From Bacillus halotolerans (GTDB taxonomy: Bacteria > Bacillota > Bacilli > Bacillales > Bacillaceae), in NCBI RefSeq assembly GCF_001517105.1, contig NZ_LPVF01000012.1, positions 434,001 to 498,000 on the forward strand: a DNA stretch of 64,000 bases. The letters run 5' to 3'. This document shows, in pieces, positions 39,108 to 47,190 of this stretch. Numbering within the stretch: position 1 is the first letter of the stretch; each line of letters begins with the position of its first letter. A program made the translations under genes and the position numbers. Under the pieces are notes generated by a model, which ran no database searches, was not told the origin of the DNA, and was given only the letters and a program-made list of their open reading frames with translations.

Positions 39108-42100
39108 GTCGTAGCAGCACTCCTTTTCCTTCTGATATATAAATACGTTCCGGACAGTGAGACCGCTGCGCCGATCACAATAAAGTTGTAGTATCCTGCT
39201 GACGTATCCGGAAGCTTATGATCAAAACCGCTTCCCTCCCTTTCTTTATGCAAAGGCAGTGTGTTGATACGGCCGGCGGCAGTGGCAGGCTGTTTGGTCT
39301 CTGTTAATTCTTCAAAAGTCGAAATGACTGCTGGCGGCAGCTGATGGACCGGAGCTGTAACCGGAGTCTCTCTTAGATCAGGCTGTTCTTCCCCAGGTGT
39401 CGGATTTGCCTTTCCCGGATCGTCTGTTCCCGGACTGTCTGCCGGCTCTTCAGTGACTGGGTCTTCAGCATGACTGTCTTCAGCCAGTTTAATTCTGCCT
39501 TCTTTCGTATATGAAATCGGCTTATCAAAGCTTTTGACATACTCTACAGTCGCTTCTAAATCCTCAGGTCCTGTAACAGCATGTTTCCCAAGCAATCCGA
39601 TTGGCTGGTATTTGGCTCCTGTCGCCGTCGCCATAAAATTATTGACGGTTAAAGTGTATGTAGCATCCGGCTGGATTTCGGTTCCATCTGCCATCTTTAT
39701 ATCAACCGCTTTGCCTGTTTCTGTATCCCACGTATACGTAAACCCGCTTATGCTGTAGTCAGGGCCGAAAACCGGTGAGATTTGCGCATTGATGATCTCG
39801 CGCAAATCTTTTCCTTTAATCTCAAGCTTCGTCAGCACATTTCCAAACGGCTGAATGTTATATAGGTCTCCCCATGTAATTGGGCCTTTCTTCAGTCCTT
39901 CCCGTATCCCGCCGCCATTCATTAGCGCAAAATCCGTTTTCATCGCCGCTCTCATGCCATCAGCAATTAAATTCCCAAGAGGTGTGTCGCCATCATTAGA
40001 ATAACCGCCTTCCATATCAACAGCCGCTTCACCGACGACTTTGCTGATAATCGGTTCAGCAAGGGCCTGATACTTATCTAAAATAGCTGAGGCGCTGGCA
40101 TCAGGTTTTTTCTTGCTTTGATCGACGTATTCGATTTCAGCCGACTTTTTGACGATGTCTTTTGTCTGTTTATTAATCTCCAGATCAACGACACCTATCG
40201 CTTTTCCGTATTCAAACGCCTGAACGATCAGCTTGCCGTTCACTTCACCATTGACGACCTTATGGTTATGCGCTGCAAAAATGATGTCTATCTCAGAATC
40301 TGATTTGTTTGCAAGGTCAGCGGATTCACCTGTAATTGTGGTGCCGTTTTGTTCGGCAGACATATGCGCGAGCACTGCAATGGCCCTGATGCCTTTTTTC
40401 TTCAGCTCTTCGGCAGCGTCATTTACCGCTTGTACTTCATCGGTAAACTCAATATCCTTTATTCCGTCAGGCATGACCATTCCTGCCGCCGACTGTGTGA
40501 CAACCCCAATAAAAGCAACGGGTATGCCCTCTACGTTTATAACGTCATAAGCCGGTAAAAAGGGTTCTCCGGTAGACTTCATTTTACAATTGGCGCACAC
40601 AAGGGGAAAGTTTTGTCCGTCATAGCCGCTAGTGCCTTTCGGGTGATCTCCCCCTTTTAACATTCTCATGAGTTCATCCGTACCTTCATCGAACTCGTGA
40701 TTGCCCACAGTTCCGACATCAAATCCGATATCCTCCATCAGTTCCACAGTTGGTTCATCTTGAAGAAGAGATGATACGGGCGAACTGCCCCCGATCATAT
40801 CCCCGGCGTGCACAGTGAGCGTGTTTTTCTTTTCCGCCTTTTTTTCTTTCAAATAGGCAGCTGCATAGTCCATGCGTCCGAATGTGCCATCTGGAGTGCC
40901 GTCTCCATCAAGATCAAGCTCGTATTGCTGATCGATTTTCCCATGTAAATCGTTCATGCTTAACATCCTAAGCGGTATATTTTCTTGGGAGGTTTGCTTT
41001 TTCTTGTAACCGGCACTCTCTGCTTCAGCTGCTGAAGAAAAGAAGATCCTGTTTTCCACAGCCACCTGCTTCCAGTCTGCTGGCGAAACATAGGTCTTGT
41101 TTGATGAGTCTCCCACATACCTTGTCAGCCCTTTCCCCTGGTCTCTGGCTCTAAATTCAAACGGCATTTCCATAAGAGGATCCGCTTCATCCCAAATGCC
41201 TTTTTGCTCTTTTTTAGCAGTGGCGGCTGCGGCCTGAAATTCCTGATAATCCTCTTCATTTTCAACAGGCCAAATAAAATATGTTGGAGCATAGCCATTT
41301 TTCACGAGTTCTAAATTTACATTTGCCCCTGTCTCAGTCACAACCTGTCCAAGAAGTCTGCCATAGCTGTCCTTGGCTTCGCTGCCGACTTTTACAGTAA
41401 TGTGATCTCCTGGAGACAAAACAGTTTTTAAATAGTCAGAGGCTTTCTTTCCAAATCTTAATTGATTTTCATCCGCTTCATTTTTAGGTGTATGGTACGT
41501 TTCTGGCGTGTCTACATTTACAAAACGGATTTTTGCCGTGCCAAGTATCGGTTTTTTGACATGAATGGTATCACCGTCTACAACGCGATCAACCACAGTT
41601 TCATATTCGCCTTCTGAAGACGGCGGGGCAGGCTGCTCTTGAAGCAGCTTCATGTCTCCTGATTTTCGCGGAAGAAGCTGAAGGGATTGATATCTGCTCA
41701 ACACGCCAGTGATTTCATACCATTTATCCTCAGTCAGTTCATCAATGATACCTGTCTCCCTCATAACACGCAGTGTCATTGCGTGGTGATCATTATCAAT
41801 CATCGTAACATTGTAACCGCCGCCTGCTTGAGAATTTGGGATGGAAGAAATATAAGCTTTGACTGTCACAAGACGCCCTTCATATTGATCACCCAAGCTG
41901 CCATTGACCAGTTCATTGATCGTTGAAAATTCAGGGACAGGGAGAGGCTGATTTGATTGGGTAATACGGATGCCTGATGTATCCGGAACTATTTCAGTAA
42001 GCCCTTGGTAAGTCGTTATTTTCCCTGTCACCGTAATGTCCATTCCTTCTTTTAACTCAGGGAAATTCTCTGGTGCTGCCGAATAAATGTTGATGCCGCC

Positions 42101-42667
42101 TGTGTCATCCTGCATAAAGGTCGACAGCTTTCCGCCTCCGATTGCGCTCTGATCGGCAGTAACAACGCCTTTAATCGTGACATGTTCATTCATTCGGCCG
42201 CGCGCTTCCTGTATTGTAATCGGCTGTGCTGCCGGCGGGGATTCAGCGTCATCCTTTAAGATTATTGACTGAGCCTTCTTAAGACCTGTCGTATTAAAAT
42301 AATGTTCAAGCTCGCCTTGAACAGCTATCTTTTTCCCAAGAAGCAGCGGGTTCGTTTGCAGTCCGAATTGGCTTCTAAATGCGGAGGGGATTTGCACGGG
42401 AAGAATGTGATCGGGTGATGTCTCGTTTTTGCTGTCCGCTATAGCAATGTTATAATCATTTGAAAAAGGGCTTGTCAGATTGTAATGCTGAGGTGAAACG
42501 GCTTGGCCGATTGTATATCCTTCGACAAGAGCTTGCCCCTCTTTTTGCTGTATCGCTTTTTCAACCGATATTGGTTCTGGCTCAGCAGCTCTTACAGCTT
42601 CATAAGCGGACATGACATTCAAGAAAATGAAAAGTATGATCAAAACAACATGCAAAAAACGCCTCAT
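39104..42667 (-). CDS. yhcR: Cell-wall anchored sugar-nonspecific nuclease / 5'-nucleotidase YhcR
   Basis: A 1187-residue secreted, Ca-dependent nuclease. In order: signal peptide (1-27), three OB-fold/YhcR modules (about 40-345), a staphylococcal-nuclease domain (about 355-495, RVVDGDTIHVKK and RFVNVDTPETYH), a calcineurin-like phosphoesterase (about 565-800, MNDLHGKID, GNHEFDEG), a 5'-nucleotidase C-terminal domain (about 845-1010, NGGGIREGLKKG), and a Pro/Asp-rich wall spanner. It ends with the sorting signal LPDTS, a hydrophobic segment and RRKR, recognised by sortase YhcS encoded next to it. It probably releases phosphate and nucleosides from environmental nucleic acid. Confidence 0.95.
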   Translation of the reverse strand: MRRFLHVVLIILFIFLNVMSAYEAVRAAEPEPISVEKAIQQKEGQALVEGYTIGQAVSPQHYNLTSPFSNDYNIAIADSKNETSPDHILPVQIPSAFRSQFGLQTNPLLLGKKIAVQGELEHYFNTTGLKKAQSIILKDDAESPPAAQPITIQEARGRMNEHVTIKGVVTADQSAIGGGKLSTFMQDDTGGINIYSAAPENFPELKEGMDITVTGKITTYQGLTEIVPDTSGIRITQSNQPLPVPEFSTINELVNGSLGDQYEGRLVTVKAYISSIPNSQAGGGYNVTMIDNDHHAMTLRVMRETGIIDELTEDKWYEITGVLSRYQSLQLLPRKSGDMKLLQEQPAPPSSEGEYETVVDRVVDGDTIHVKKPILGTAKIRFVNVDTPETYHTPKNEADENQLRFGKKASDYLKTVLSPGDHITVKVGSEAKDSYGRLLGQVVTETGANVNLELVKNGYAPTYFIWPVENEEDYQEFQAAAATAKKEQKGIWDEADPLMEMPFEFRARDQGKGLTRYVGDSSNKTYVSPADWKQVAVENRIFFSSAAEAESAGYKKKQTSQENIPLRMLSMNDLHGKIDQQYELDLDGDGTPDGTFGRMDYAAAYLKEKKAEKKNTLTVHAGDMIGGSSPVSSLLQDEPTVELMEDIGFDVGTVGNHEFDEGTDELMRMLKGGDHPKGTSGYDGQNFPLVCANCKMKSTGEPFLPAYDVINVEGIPVAFIGVVTQSAAGMVMPDGIKDIEFTDEVQAVNDAAEELKKKGIRAIAVLAHMSAEQNGTTITGESADLANKSDSEIDIIFAAHNHKVVNGEVNGKLIVQAFEYGKAIGVVDLEINKQTKDIVKKSAEIEYVDQSKKKPDASASAILDKYQALAEPIISKVVGEAAVDMEGGYSNDGDTPLGNLIADGMRAAMKTDFALMNGGGIREGLKKGPITWGDLYNIQPFGNVLTKLEIKGKDLREIINAQISPVFGPDYSISGFTYTWDTETGKAVDIKMADGTEIQPDATYTLTVNNFMATATGAKYQPIGLLGKHAVTGPEDLEATVEYVKSFDKPISYTKEGRIKLAEDSHAEDPVTEEPADSPGTDDPGKANPTPGEEQPDLRETPVTAPVHQLPPAVISTFEELTETKQPATAAGRINTLPLHKEREGSGFDHKLPDTSAGYYNFIVIGAAVSLSGTYLYIRRKRSAATT

Positions 42668-42811
42668 CAGTTTTCCTCCCTTACATCTTGCATAATTCGT
42701 TTATTTGCTAATCACTTCGACAATCAGCATATAAATCCTGTCAGGCGCTGCATAAAACACCGCAGACAAGCACAAAATACAGCTGATCTGAAAAAAAAGG
42801 AGGAATTCGGT

Positions 42812-43459
42812 TTGGATCAGCAATTTCAGCAGCAATCACAGAATAAAGGGATACCAGGCAAACCGCATCAAAATCACGGCGGACATGAAATGTTTGATAT
42901 GCACGAGGTGCTTTCCGGAACGCTTACTGTGCTTGATCAGTTTATGATGCTGAGACAATTCTGTAAGGATCAGGAATTATTAAACATCCTTGACCGTCAA
43001 TATCAATTCATTACATCTCAATATAACTTAACGGCAGAGTGCTTCAAAACAGGAAGCGAGCCTTCACAAAAAACGGCAACTTATATGATGAAAGAAGACA
43101 ACCAGACTGTTTACGGTATGCAGCCGGCACAGCCTAAGAAACCTGTTCAATCCATGAATGACATTGATGACAGCATCATCAGCCGCCAAATGCTTTGCGC
43201 TGTTAAGGCACAGGCATCTATGCTCACGATGGCTTCTCTAGAAATGACAAATCCGGCCGTAAGACGTGTACTGTCTGCGCAAATTCAGCAGTATGTCGAA
43301 ATGGCTTTTGAGATTTTCCTTTACCAAAACAAACATGGTTATTACCAGGTTCCGCAGCTTGACGCGCAGGATATGGAACAACTGAGAAATTCATTTGCCC
43401 CTGCACAAGGACAAATGCCTCCGACTCAAGGCGGTATGGGCCAGCAGGGACTTCATTAA
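42812..43459 (+). CDS. yhcQ: Spore coat F-like protein YhcQ
   Basis: A 215-residue protein of the coat protein F (CotF) family, expected in the spore. It has a Gln/His-rich N-terminus, a CotF domain at about 40-180 (VLSGTLTVLDQFMMLRQFCK) and a Gln/Gly/Pro-rich tail. The long upstream frame is ignored because AAAGGAGG lies 9 bases before TTG 42812. It is convergent with the protease gene at the right, whose frame continues through the shared hairpin and 236 bp into this gene on the opposite strand. Confidence 0.9.
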   Translation: MDQQFQQQSQNKGIPGKPHQNHGGHEMFDMHEVLSGTLTVLDQFMMLRQFCKDQELLNILDRQYQFITSQYNLTAECFKTGSEPSQKTATYMMKEDNQTVYGMQPAQPKKPVQSMNDIDDSIISRQMLCAVKAQASMLTMASLEMTNPAVRRVLSAQIQQYVEMAFEIFLYQNKHGYYQVPQLDAQDMEQLRNSFAPAQGQMPPTQGGMGQQGLH

Positions 43460-44357
43460 ATAAAAAAGGCATTGGATAGAAACTATCCAATGCCGCATTT
43501 TCTTCAAACCTTCTGGTAAAATCTTTTTCAAATTGATAAAGACTATCCTGCGTTGCCGCTTTAAACCCTTTTTTAAAATCCCCTTTTTTCGCTGTTTCCT
43601 TTATAATCTCCAAAATAATGTCTTTCCCATATGTTTCCGTCAGCTCATTGATCATATAAAAGCTTTGCAAATAAACATCGGTTTCATATTCCGATCGAGC
43701 TTCCTGCCAGTTCTGATCTGTCTGCAAACGGTCAAACGGCACGACAGTAAACGTGATCGGATCTATGAGCAATTCATAGTTCGCGATCCACTCGCTTAAT
43801 CCTTCATGGAACCATAAGGGGAACTCATCAGGATCTGCTTCGAGCTCCCGTAATTTCTGATGAAACGCATGGTGTGTGTACTCATGAATCAATAATCTCT
43901 GATACAGATAAACCGCTACATCATCACCTTCTAAAAGCTGCTTTTTCTCTTCAGGCAATAATCCGATCAGCTGCTCCCGCTCAGAATAAAAGCCGACAAC
44001 ATCCAATAAACCGGAATAAGCCTCCATCTGTTTTTCATTAGGAAAAAAAATAATATCAATAGGCTTATGATTCGAATATTCAAGCATGACCTGATTAATA
44101 CTCACCGCATATTCTAGCGTTTCTCTCGTTAATGGCAGTAAGGATTTTTCCTTAGAAGTGTAATAAACATCGGCCTGTTTAAATGACTCTTTCTTCATGT
44201 GCTTCGTCACTTGTTCTTTCGTTATCCCAGATGTCTGCCCTGGCAAAGACAGAATATACATCGTGCTTGATACGATGGCCGAGCTTACGGCCAGCATCAC
44301 AAGGACTCCGCACAGGAATAGAGCGGATGCCGCACGCTTTCCTATGCCACCCTGCAA
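43224..44357 (-). CDS. Membrane-anchored gluzincin (peptidase MA-like), 3' end probably frameshifted
   Basis: A 377-residue frame at the yhcO/yhcP locus of 168; I cannot say which name applies. N-terminal membrane helix (about 10-35), then an extracytoplasmic zinc protease domain with H158-E159-x-x-H162 (LLIHEYTHHAF) and the downstream glutamate in FHEGLSEW (E185/E189), as in the peptidase MA family. TTG 44357 has GGGAGG at 7 bases. The domain should end near residue 285. From 288 the frame reads through the terminator hairpin and antisense to yhcQ. One extra A in the AAAA tract just upstream of the hairpin would bring in a TAG within it, giving a protein of about 292 residues. Confidence 0.75.
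   Translation of the reverse strand: MQGGIGKRAASALFLCGVLVMLAVSSAIVSSTMYILSLPGQTSGITKEQVTKHMKKESFKQADVYYTSKEKSLLPLTRETLEYAVSINQVMLEYSNHKPIDIIFFPNEKQMEAYSGLLDVVGFYSEREQLIGLLPEEKKQLLEGDDVAVYLYQRLLIHEYTHHAFHQKLRELEADPDEFPLWFHEGLSEWIANYELLIDPITFTVVPFDRLQTDQNWQEARSEYETDVYLQSFYMINELTETYGKDIILEIIKETAKKGDFKKGFKAATQDSLYQFEKDFTRRFEENAALDSFYPMPFLFNEVPAGPYRLESEAFVLVQGQMNFSVVPYPARQAAEPGNNHVCFGKGKSQKPFRHTAEFAQTVHVLRPDLSFLEKPS
43462..43494. terminator. Terminator between yhcQ and the protease gene
   Basis: GGCATTGGATAG, 3-base loop, CTATCCAATGCC: a 12-bp perfect stem, with T6 on the minus strand. It lies inside the open frame of the minus-strand gene. Confidence 0.85.
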
Positions 44358-44440
44358 ACGTCTCCCTCCCTGAGCCGGTCCGTCTTGTACCTTTTATTTT
44401 TACTCTATGCAGCCTTAGTTCACAGCGTGTCATTCCTGAA

Positions 44441-44474
44441 AGAAAAAAGCCGCACAAGTTATGCGGCTTTTTAT
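44441..44474 (-). terminator. Terminator of yhcN
   Basis: AAAAAGCCGCA, 7-base loop, TGCGGCTTTTT, 4 bp after the yhcN stop. Confidence 0.85.
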
Positions 44475-44477
44475 CTG

Positions 44478-45047
44478 TTATTCAGCTTGCGGAAAGACAC
44501 GTTGTACTGTTTGACTGAATTCATCAAAGAATCCTGCAATCGGATCACCATTTTGAATCCGTTCGCCATACCCCTGCATCCGATCAACAAAGTCTGGATT
44601 TGCAGAAACATAAACATTGTCCATGTTCTTATCAGTGTCTCTTACTTTATCGGAAATTTTCTTTTTCAGATCTTTTCCAACTTCTTTTTTCCCATTTGTT
44701 AATACAACTGCAACATACGCTTGATTTCCGGCAACAATCACATTCGCGTGTTTAACTTCTTTCATATCGGTAATTTTATCGGCTGCATCATCAGCAACTT
44801 CCAACTTACGGTTATCATTACCGTTATTGTCATTACCATTATTCGTCATATTATTGTCAACGTTGTCACGGCTATCATTTGCATTGTTGATATTTCTTGT
44901 GCCGTTATCATTTGCCGGATTGCGGTAGTTAACATTTTCAGGCTCTGCATTATCACGTCTGCCCTCACCCTGATTGGCCATACTGCAGCCAGTCATAAGC
45001 AAAGGGATAAGAAGCATGGACGCAAGGACTTGTTTTTTTCCAAGCAT
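44478..45047 (-). CDS. yhcN: Spore lipoprotein YhcN
   Basis: A 189-residue lipoprotein of the YhcN/YlaJ family, found in the forespore membrane and important for spore outgrowth. The lipobox is LMTGC with C21. An Asn/Asp-rich low-complexity linker runs about 28-78 (repeats like NNGNDNNGNDN), followed by the folded domain (about 80-180, with HANVIVAGNQAYVAVVL). The ATG is preceded by AAGGAGG. Forespore expression is known for 168; no promoter was assigned here. Confidence 0.93.
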   Translation of the reverse strand: MLGKKQVLASMLLIPLLMTGCSMANQGEGRRDNAEPENVNYRNPANDNGTRNINNANDSRDNVDNNMTNNGNDNNGNDNRKLEVADDAADKITDMKEVKHANVIVAGNQAYVAVVLTNGKKEVGKDLKKKISDKVRDTDKNMDNVYVSANPDFVDRMQGYGERIQNGDPIAGFFDEFSQTVQRVFPQAE

Positions 45048-45201
45048 GTGAATTCCTCCTTTATCACTTTACTTATAGGTTTTTCTAATTGGCTCTAAAT
45101 ATGCATGAAAAAATAACGGAAATGCTTTCCCGGGAAATAAAACGGTTAATTTGTCTAATCAGAGGGGAAAATATCAATACACTTATAAAGGAGGGATCAC
45201 G

Positions 45202-45642
45202 TTGTTCAATCAGCGAAAAGGAATCAGTCCTACAGCCTTAGTTATCGGTTCTACTGTGCTTGTTGCTACTTTATCCCCGCAGATCCGGCAAAAAATCAGC
45301 GGGTTTATTACAGGTCAAATGAACAACCGGAATGCTCAAAATAAGTCGTTGGATCTTTCTAATGTTGGAGATATGATGAAACAGGCGTTTGGAGGAAATA
45401 ATCAAGATCAATCTCAAAATCGTCAGCAAAATGGCCGTCAGCATCAGCATGGAGGCCAACAGCAAAGCCAACCTCAACAGCATCAGTCTCAGTCTAAGCA
45501 AAATCGTCAAACGGACACAACAACAGCCAGAAAAAGACAGCAGCAATATGCAGAGCCAATCCATTTCGAACAAAGCGCAATGAATGTAATGGATGACAAC
45601 ACTGTAATGGGAATGCTGGAAGACTTAGAACCCGGCCGTTAA
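45202..45642 (+). CDS. yhcM: Gln/His-rich hydrophobic-start protein YhcM
   Basis: A 146-residue protein with a hydrophobic segment at about 9-26 (TALVIGSTVLVATLSPQI) and then a Gln/Asn/His/Ser-rich disordered region, closing with a conserved acidic end (MNVMDDNTVMGMLEDLEPGR). The function is unknown. The open frame begins at 45151, but AAAGGAGGG stands before TTG 45202, which is used. It is the last backbone gene before the accessory island. Confidence 0.85.
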   Translation: MFNQRKGISPTALVIGSTVLVATLSPQIRQKISGFITGQMNNRNAQNKSLDLSNVGDMMKQAFGGNNQDQSQNRQQNGRQHQHGGQQQSQPQQHQSQSKQNRQTDTTTARKRQQQYAEPIHFEQSAMNVMDDNTVMGMLEDLEPGR

Positions 45643-45779
45643 AAAAAACGTGTAATCCAGATGGGATTGCATAAGGGTTCAAATGGTTAATTATATTGGC
45701 TTTTTAGACGTTTTTTGCTTTAAAACTTTTTTGTTTTTTATATTTTTTCACCTATTTTGGAGTACAATTGGTGAACATA

Positions 45780-45825
45780 AAAAAATCCTTCTTTCGTTCA
45801 ATATTGAACGAAAGAAGGATTTTTT
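45780..45825. terminator. 46-bp perfect palindrome acting as terminator of the phr-like gene
   Basis: A fully symmetric inverted repeat: AAAAAATCCTTCTTTCGTTC AAT, then its exact complement ending in T6. It begins 3 bp after the phr-like stop codon, and can terminate from both sides. Its perfect symmetry over 23 bp per arm is unusual. Confidence 0.85.
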
Positions 45826-45828
45826 CAT

Positions 45829-45948
45829 TTATGCTGCTCTATCCGAAGCAATCTTTATCATTTCATTATTAGTTCCCACTTCAAAAGTTGAAAAGGACAG
45901 AACACTATTTAACACCGCTATTACCAATATACCTCGACTGAGTTTCAT
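45829..45948 (-). CDS. Phr-like secreted signalling pro-peptide (orphan)
   Basis: A 39-residue ORF with the build of Phr peptides: basic start MKLSRG, hydrophobic core ILVIAVLNSVLSFS, a short polar spacer and the C-terminus MIKIASDRAA. An Arg near the end of a small pentapeptide-like tail is typical (known mature Phr signals include DRVGA and ERGMT). AAAGGAG lies 9 bases before the ATG. The start overlaps, in another frame, the 3' remnant of a rap gene, as in real rap-phr cassettes. No intact rap exists in the window. If exported and trimmed, the last five or six residues would be the signal for a Rap encoded elsewhere. Not in the usual gene lists because of its size. Confidence 0.65.
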   Translation of the reverse strand: MKLSRGILVIAVLNSVLSFSTFEVGTNNEMIKIASDRAA

Positions 45949-46048
45949 TAATAATCTCTCCTTTTTTAATTTTGTTTCTTGCTTCAACACTCAACATATA
46001 ATAAGCGTTGGAAATCCTGTTTCGGTCCGATGAAAAAATACAAATATT
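45905..46048 (-). pseudogene. 3' remnant of a rap (response-regulator aspartate phosphatase) gene
   Basis: A stop-to-stop frame of 47 codons without its own start. It contains AYYMLSVEARNKIKKGE, which fits the C-terminal helix of Rap proteins (A-Y-[YF]-x-K-V-E-x-[AV]-R-x-x-I-x-x-G pattern, from memory of RapH/RapI ends). Its stop lies 44 bp inside the phr-like gene, the overlap expected of a rap-phr pair. Sequence upstream of about residue 10 is no longer Rap-like, so the main body was deleted near 46020-46040. Confidence 0.5.
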
Positions 46049-46205
46049 TTATTTGGATGATGCACTGGCTTCTAGGAGATTGATCGGTTATGGCAGCATT
46101 TTGAAAGAGATACATAAAGAGCTAAATCTTAGTGATGTGGAAGACAGCGATCTGGTTAGATTGAGGAAGAAGATGACGAGGCTGCAAATGGTGCATTTGA
46201 GGTAA
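46008..46205 (+). pseudogene. Unidentified short frame at the deletion junction
   Basis: Up to 65 codons, with sequence such as FYLDDALASRRLIGYGSILK and a basic tail LRKKMTRLQMVHLR. The TTG at its left end has no ribosome site and overlaps the rap remnant, so it is more likely the C-terminal fragment of a lost gene than an expressed one. I do not recognise the family. Confidence 0.25.
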
Positions 46206-46247
46206 TGGCTTATTGGCACCTGGGAATTAAAATTACATAATCAAATA

Positions 46248-46283
46248 ATACAAGCAGGTATTTACCCTGCTTGTATTTCTGTT
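46248..46283. terminator. Terminator of the secreted-protein gene
   Basis: ATACAAGCAGG, 7-base loop, CCTGCTTGTAT; 11-bp stem just beyond the stop at 46294. Confidence 0.7.
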
Positions 46284-46293
46284 TTTAAAACAA

Positions 46294-46917
46294 TTAGAAA
46301 CAATTATTAACAACGTCACCTAAACTAAAGAATTCTAGTACGGCTTTTTGAGTTTCACCTGGTAGTGCTTTAGTAGATACTTTTACGGCTTTTTTAATAG
46401 CATTTGTTCTAGAAAGTCCTAGGTTTCTTTGATGTTTATAAGCTCTGATAATTGTTTTTGTCATAGAATTTAGTCCGCCCATTAATTTTGCGGCTTTTTT
46501 AACTTTTAAGATCTTTGCCCATGGGATAGCATTTACTGCTATAGCTTTAGCAGCACTAGAAATGCAACTCCATGTATTCAATACTATGAATGGTCCTATA
46601 CTTTCCTGTACGGTTTTAACAGCAGTTAGGTTTTCTCCATCAGCAACAAATTCATAACCTTCAAATTCGTTACCTTTATGTACGTTTAACCATTCAACAC
46701 CGGAGTTTATTCCTTGCTCAGCAACATCCTCTGGCATTTGATCAATTAATTCTAATAGAGGTTCGAGAGTTCTTTTCATGTTCTGAGCTTCTACATTAAC
46801 TTGCTCAGCAGAAACATCATTAGAATTTTCTTTTGCGTTAGCTATTGGTATTGTAATAGCGGTGAAAACTAGAGAGAAACAGATTACAATGACCAATTGT
46901 TTAATGCTTTTCTTCAC
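46294..46917 (-). CDS. Secreted 207-residue protein, SdpC-like architecture (putative antimicrobial precursor)
   Basis: Signal peptide at 1-28 (KQLVIVICFSLVFTAITIPI, cleavage near NAKA/E), an acidic middle part (about 30-110) and then a hydrophobic, cysteine-bearing stretch (GPFIVLNTWSCISSAAKAIA, about 112-131) followed by a strongly basic tail with many Lys and a final NNCF. This order recalls SdpC-type or other peptide-toxin precursors, in which a hydrophobic fragment is cut out of a pre-pro-protein; I see no clear homologue. AAAGGAG lies 7 bases before GTG 46917. Divergent from a 57-residue membrane peptide that could be its immunity protein. No sdpAB-like processing genes are nearby. Confidence 0.55.
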   Translation of the reverse strand: MKKSIKQLVIVICFSLVFTAITIPIANAKENSNDVSAEQVNVEAQNMKRTLEPLLELIDQMPEDVAEQGINSGVEWLNVHKGNEFEGYEFVADGENLTAVKTVQESIGPFIVLNTWSCISSAAKAIAVNAIPWAKILKVKKAAKLMGGLNSMTKTIIRAYKHQRNLGLSRTNAIKKAVKVSTKALPGETQKAVLEFFSLGDVVNNCF

Positions 46918-46947
46918 GATAAAACTCCTTTACAATATTTTTGTAGA

Positions 46948-46968
46948 ATTATTTTCCGTGAAAATAAT
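46948..46968. promoter_or_regulatory. Inverted repeat in the divergent intergenic region
   Basis: ATTATTTTC, CGT, GAAAATAAT: a 9-bp perfect dyad with a 3-bp centre, 30 bp from each of the two divergent starts. Candidate operator for joint control; could also be incidental in AT-rich DNA. Confidence 0.35.
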
Positions 46969-46999
46969 AACATATTTTTTAAAAAATAGGAGGATGTTT

Positions 47000-47173
47000 A
47001 TGAAAAAAAGTTTGTATTTTTTGATACTATTGATTGTTGCAGGCTCATTTATTATTAATATTTTCGTAGATAATGAATCCATTTCAACAATAGTTAATAT
47101 TATTGGACTAATTGCGATTATTATTATGGGCATTGTTTTAAGAATTACTTTTGGTAGCTCTTCAGAAAAGTAA
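47000..47173 (+). CDS. Small two-helix membrane peptide (possible immunity protein)
   Basis: 57 residues with two transmembrane segments (about 4-21, SLYFLILLIVAGSFIINIF, and 29-50, TIVNIIGLIAIIIMGIVL), a short acidic turn (VDNESIS) and a hydrophilic end. TAGGAGG precedes the ATG at 6-7 bases, so translation is likely. It is divergent from the secreted 207-residue protein and followed by a terminator. Small membrane immunity peptides are common beside bacteriocin genes; that role is inferred from context only. Confidence 0.6.
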   Translation: MKKSLYFLILLIVAGSFIINIFVDNESISTIVNIIGLIAIIIMGIVLRITFGSSSEK

Positions 47174-47190
47174 TCCTTTTTAGATCAAAT

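Noticed and set aside
40233..40558. Antisense frames within yhcR
   Set aside because: They lie opposite the conserved phosphoesterase domain and have no start signals.
44820..44910. Low-complexity repeat stretch
   Set aside because: It is the Asn/Asp-rich linker of lipoprotein YhcN, a normal feature of that family.
44721..45098. 125-codon hydrophobic frame opposite yhcN
   Set aside because: It is the complement of the Asn-rich yhcN linker, which reads as Ile/Val-rich on the other strand; there is no ribosome site.
45683..46033. 116-codon + strand frame at the island's left edge
   Set aside because: It has no ribosome site, runs through the perfect terminator palindrome and is antisense to the better supported phr-like gene.
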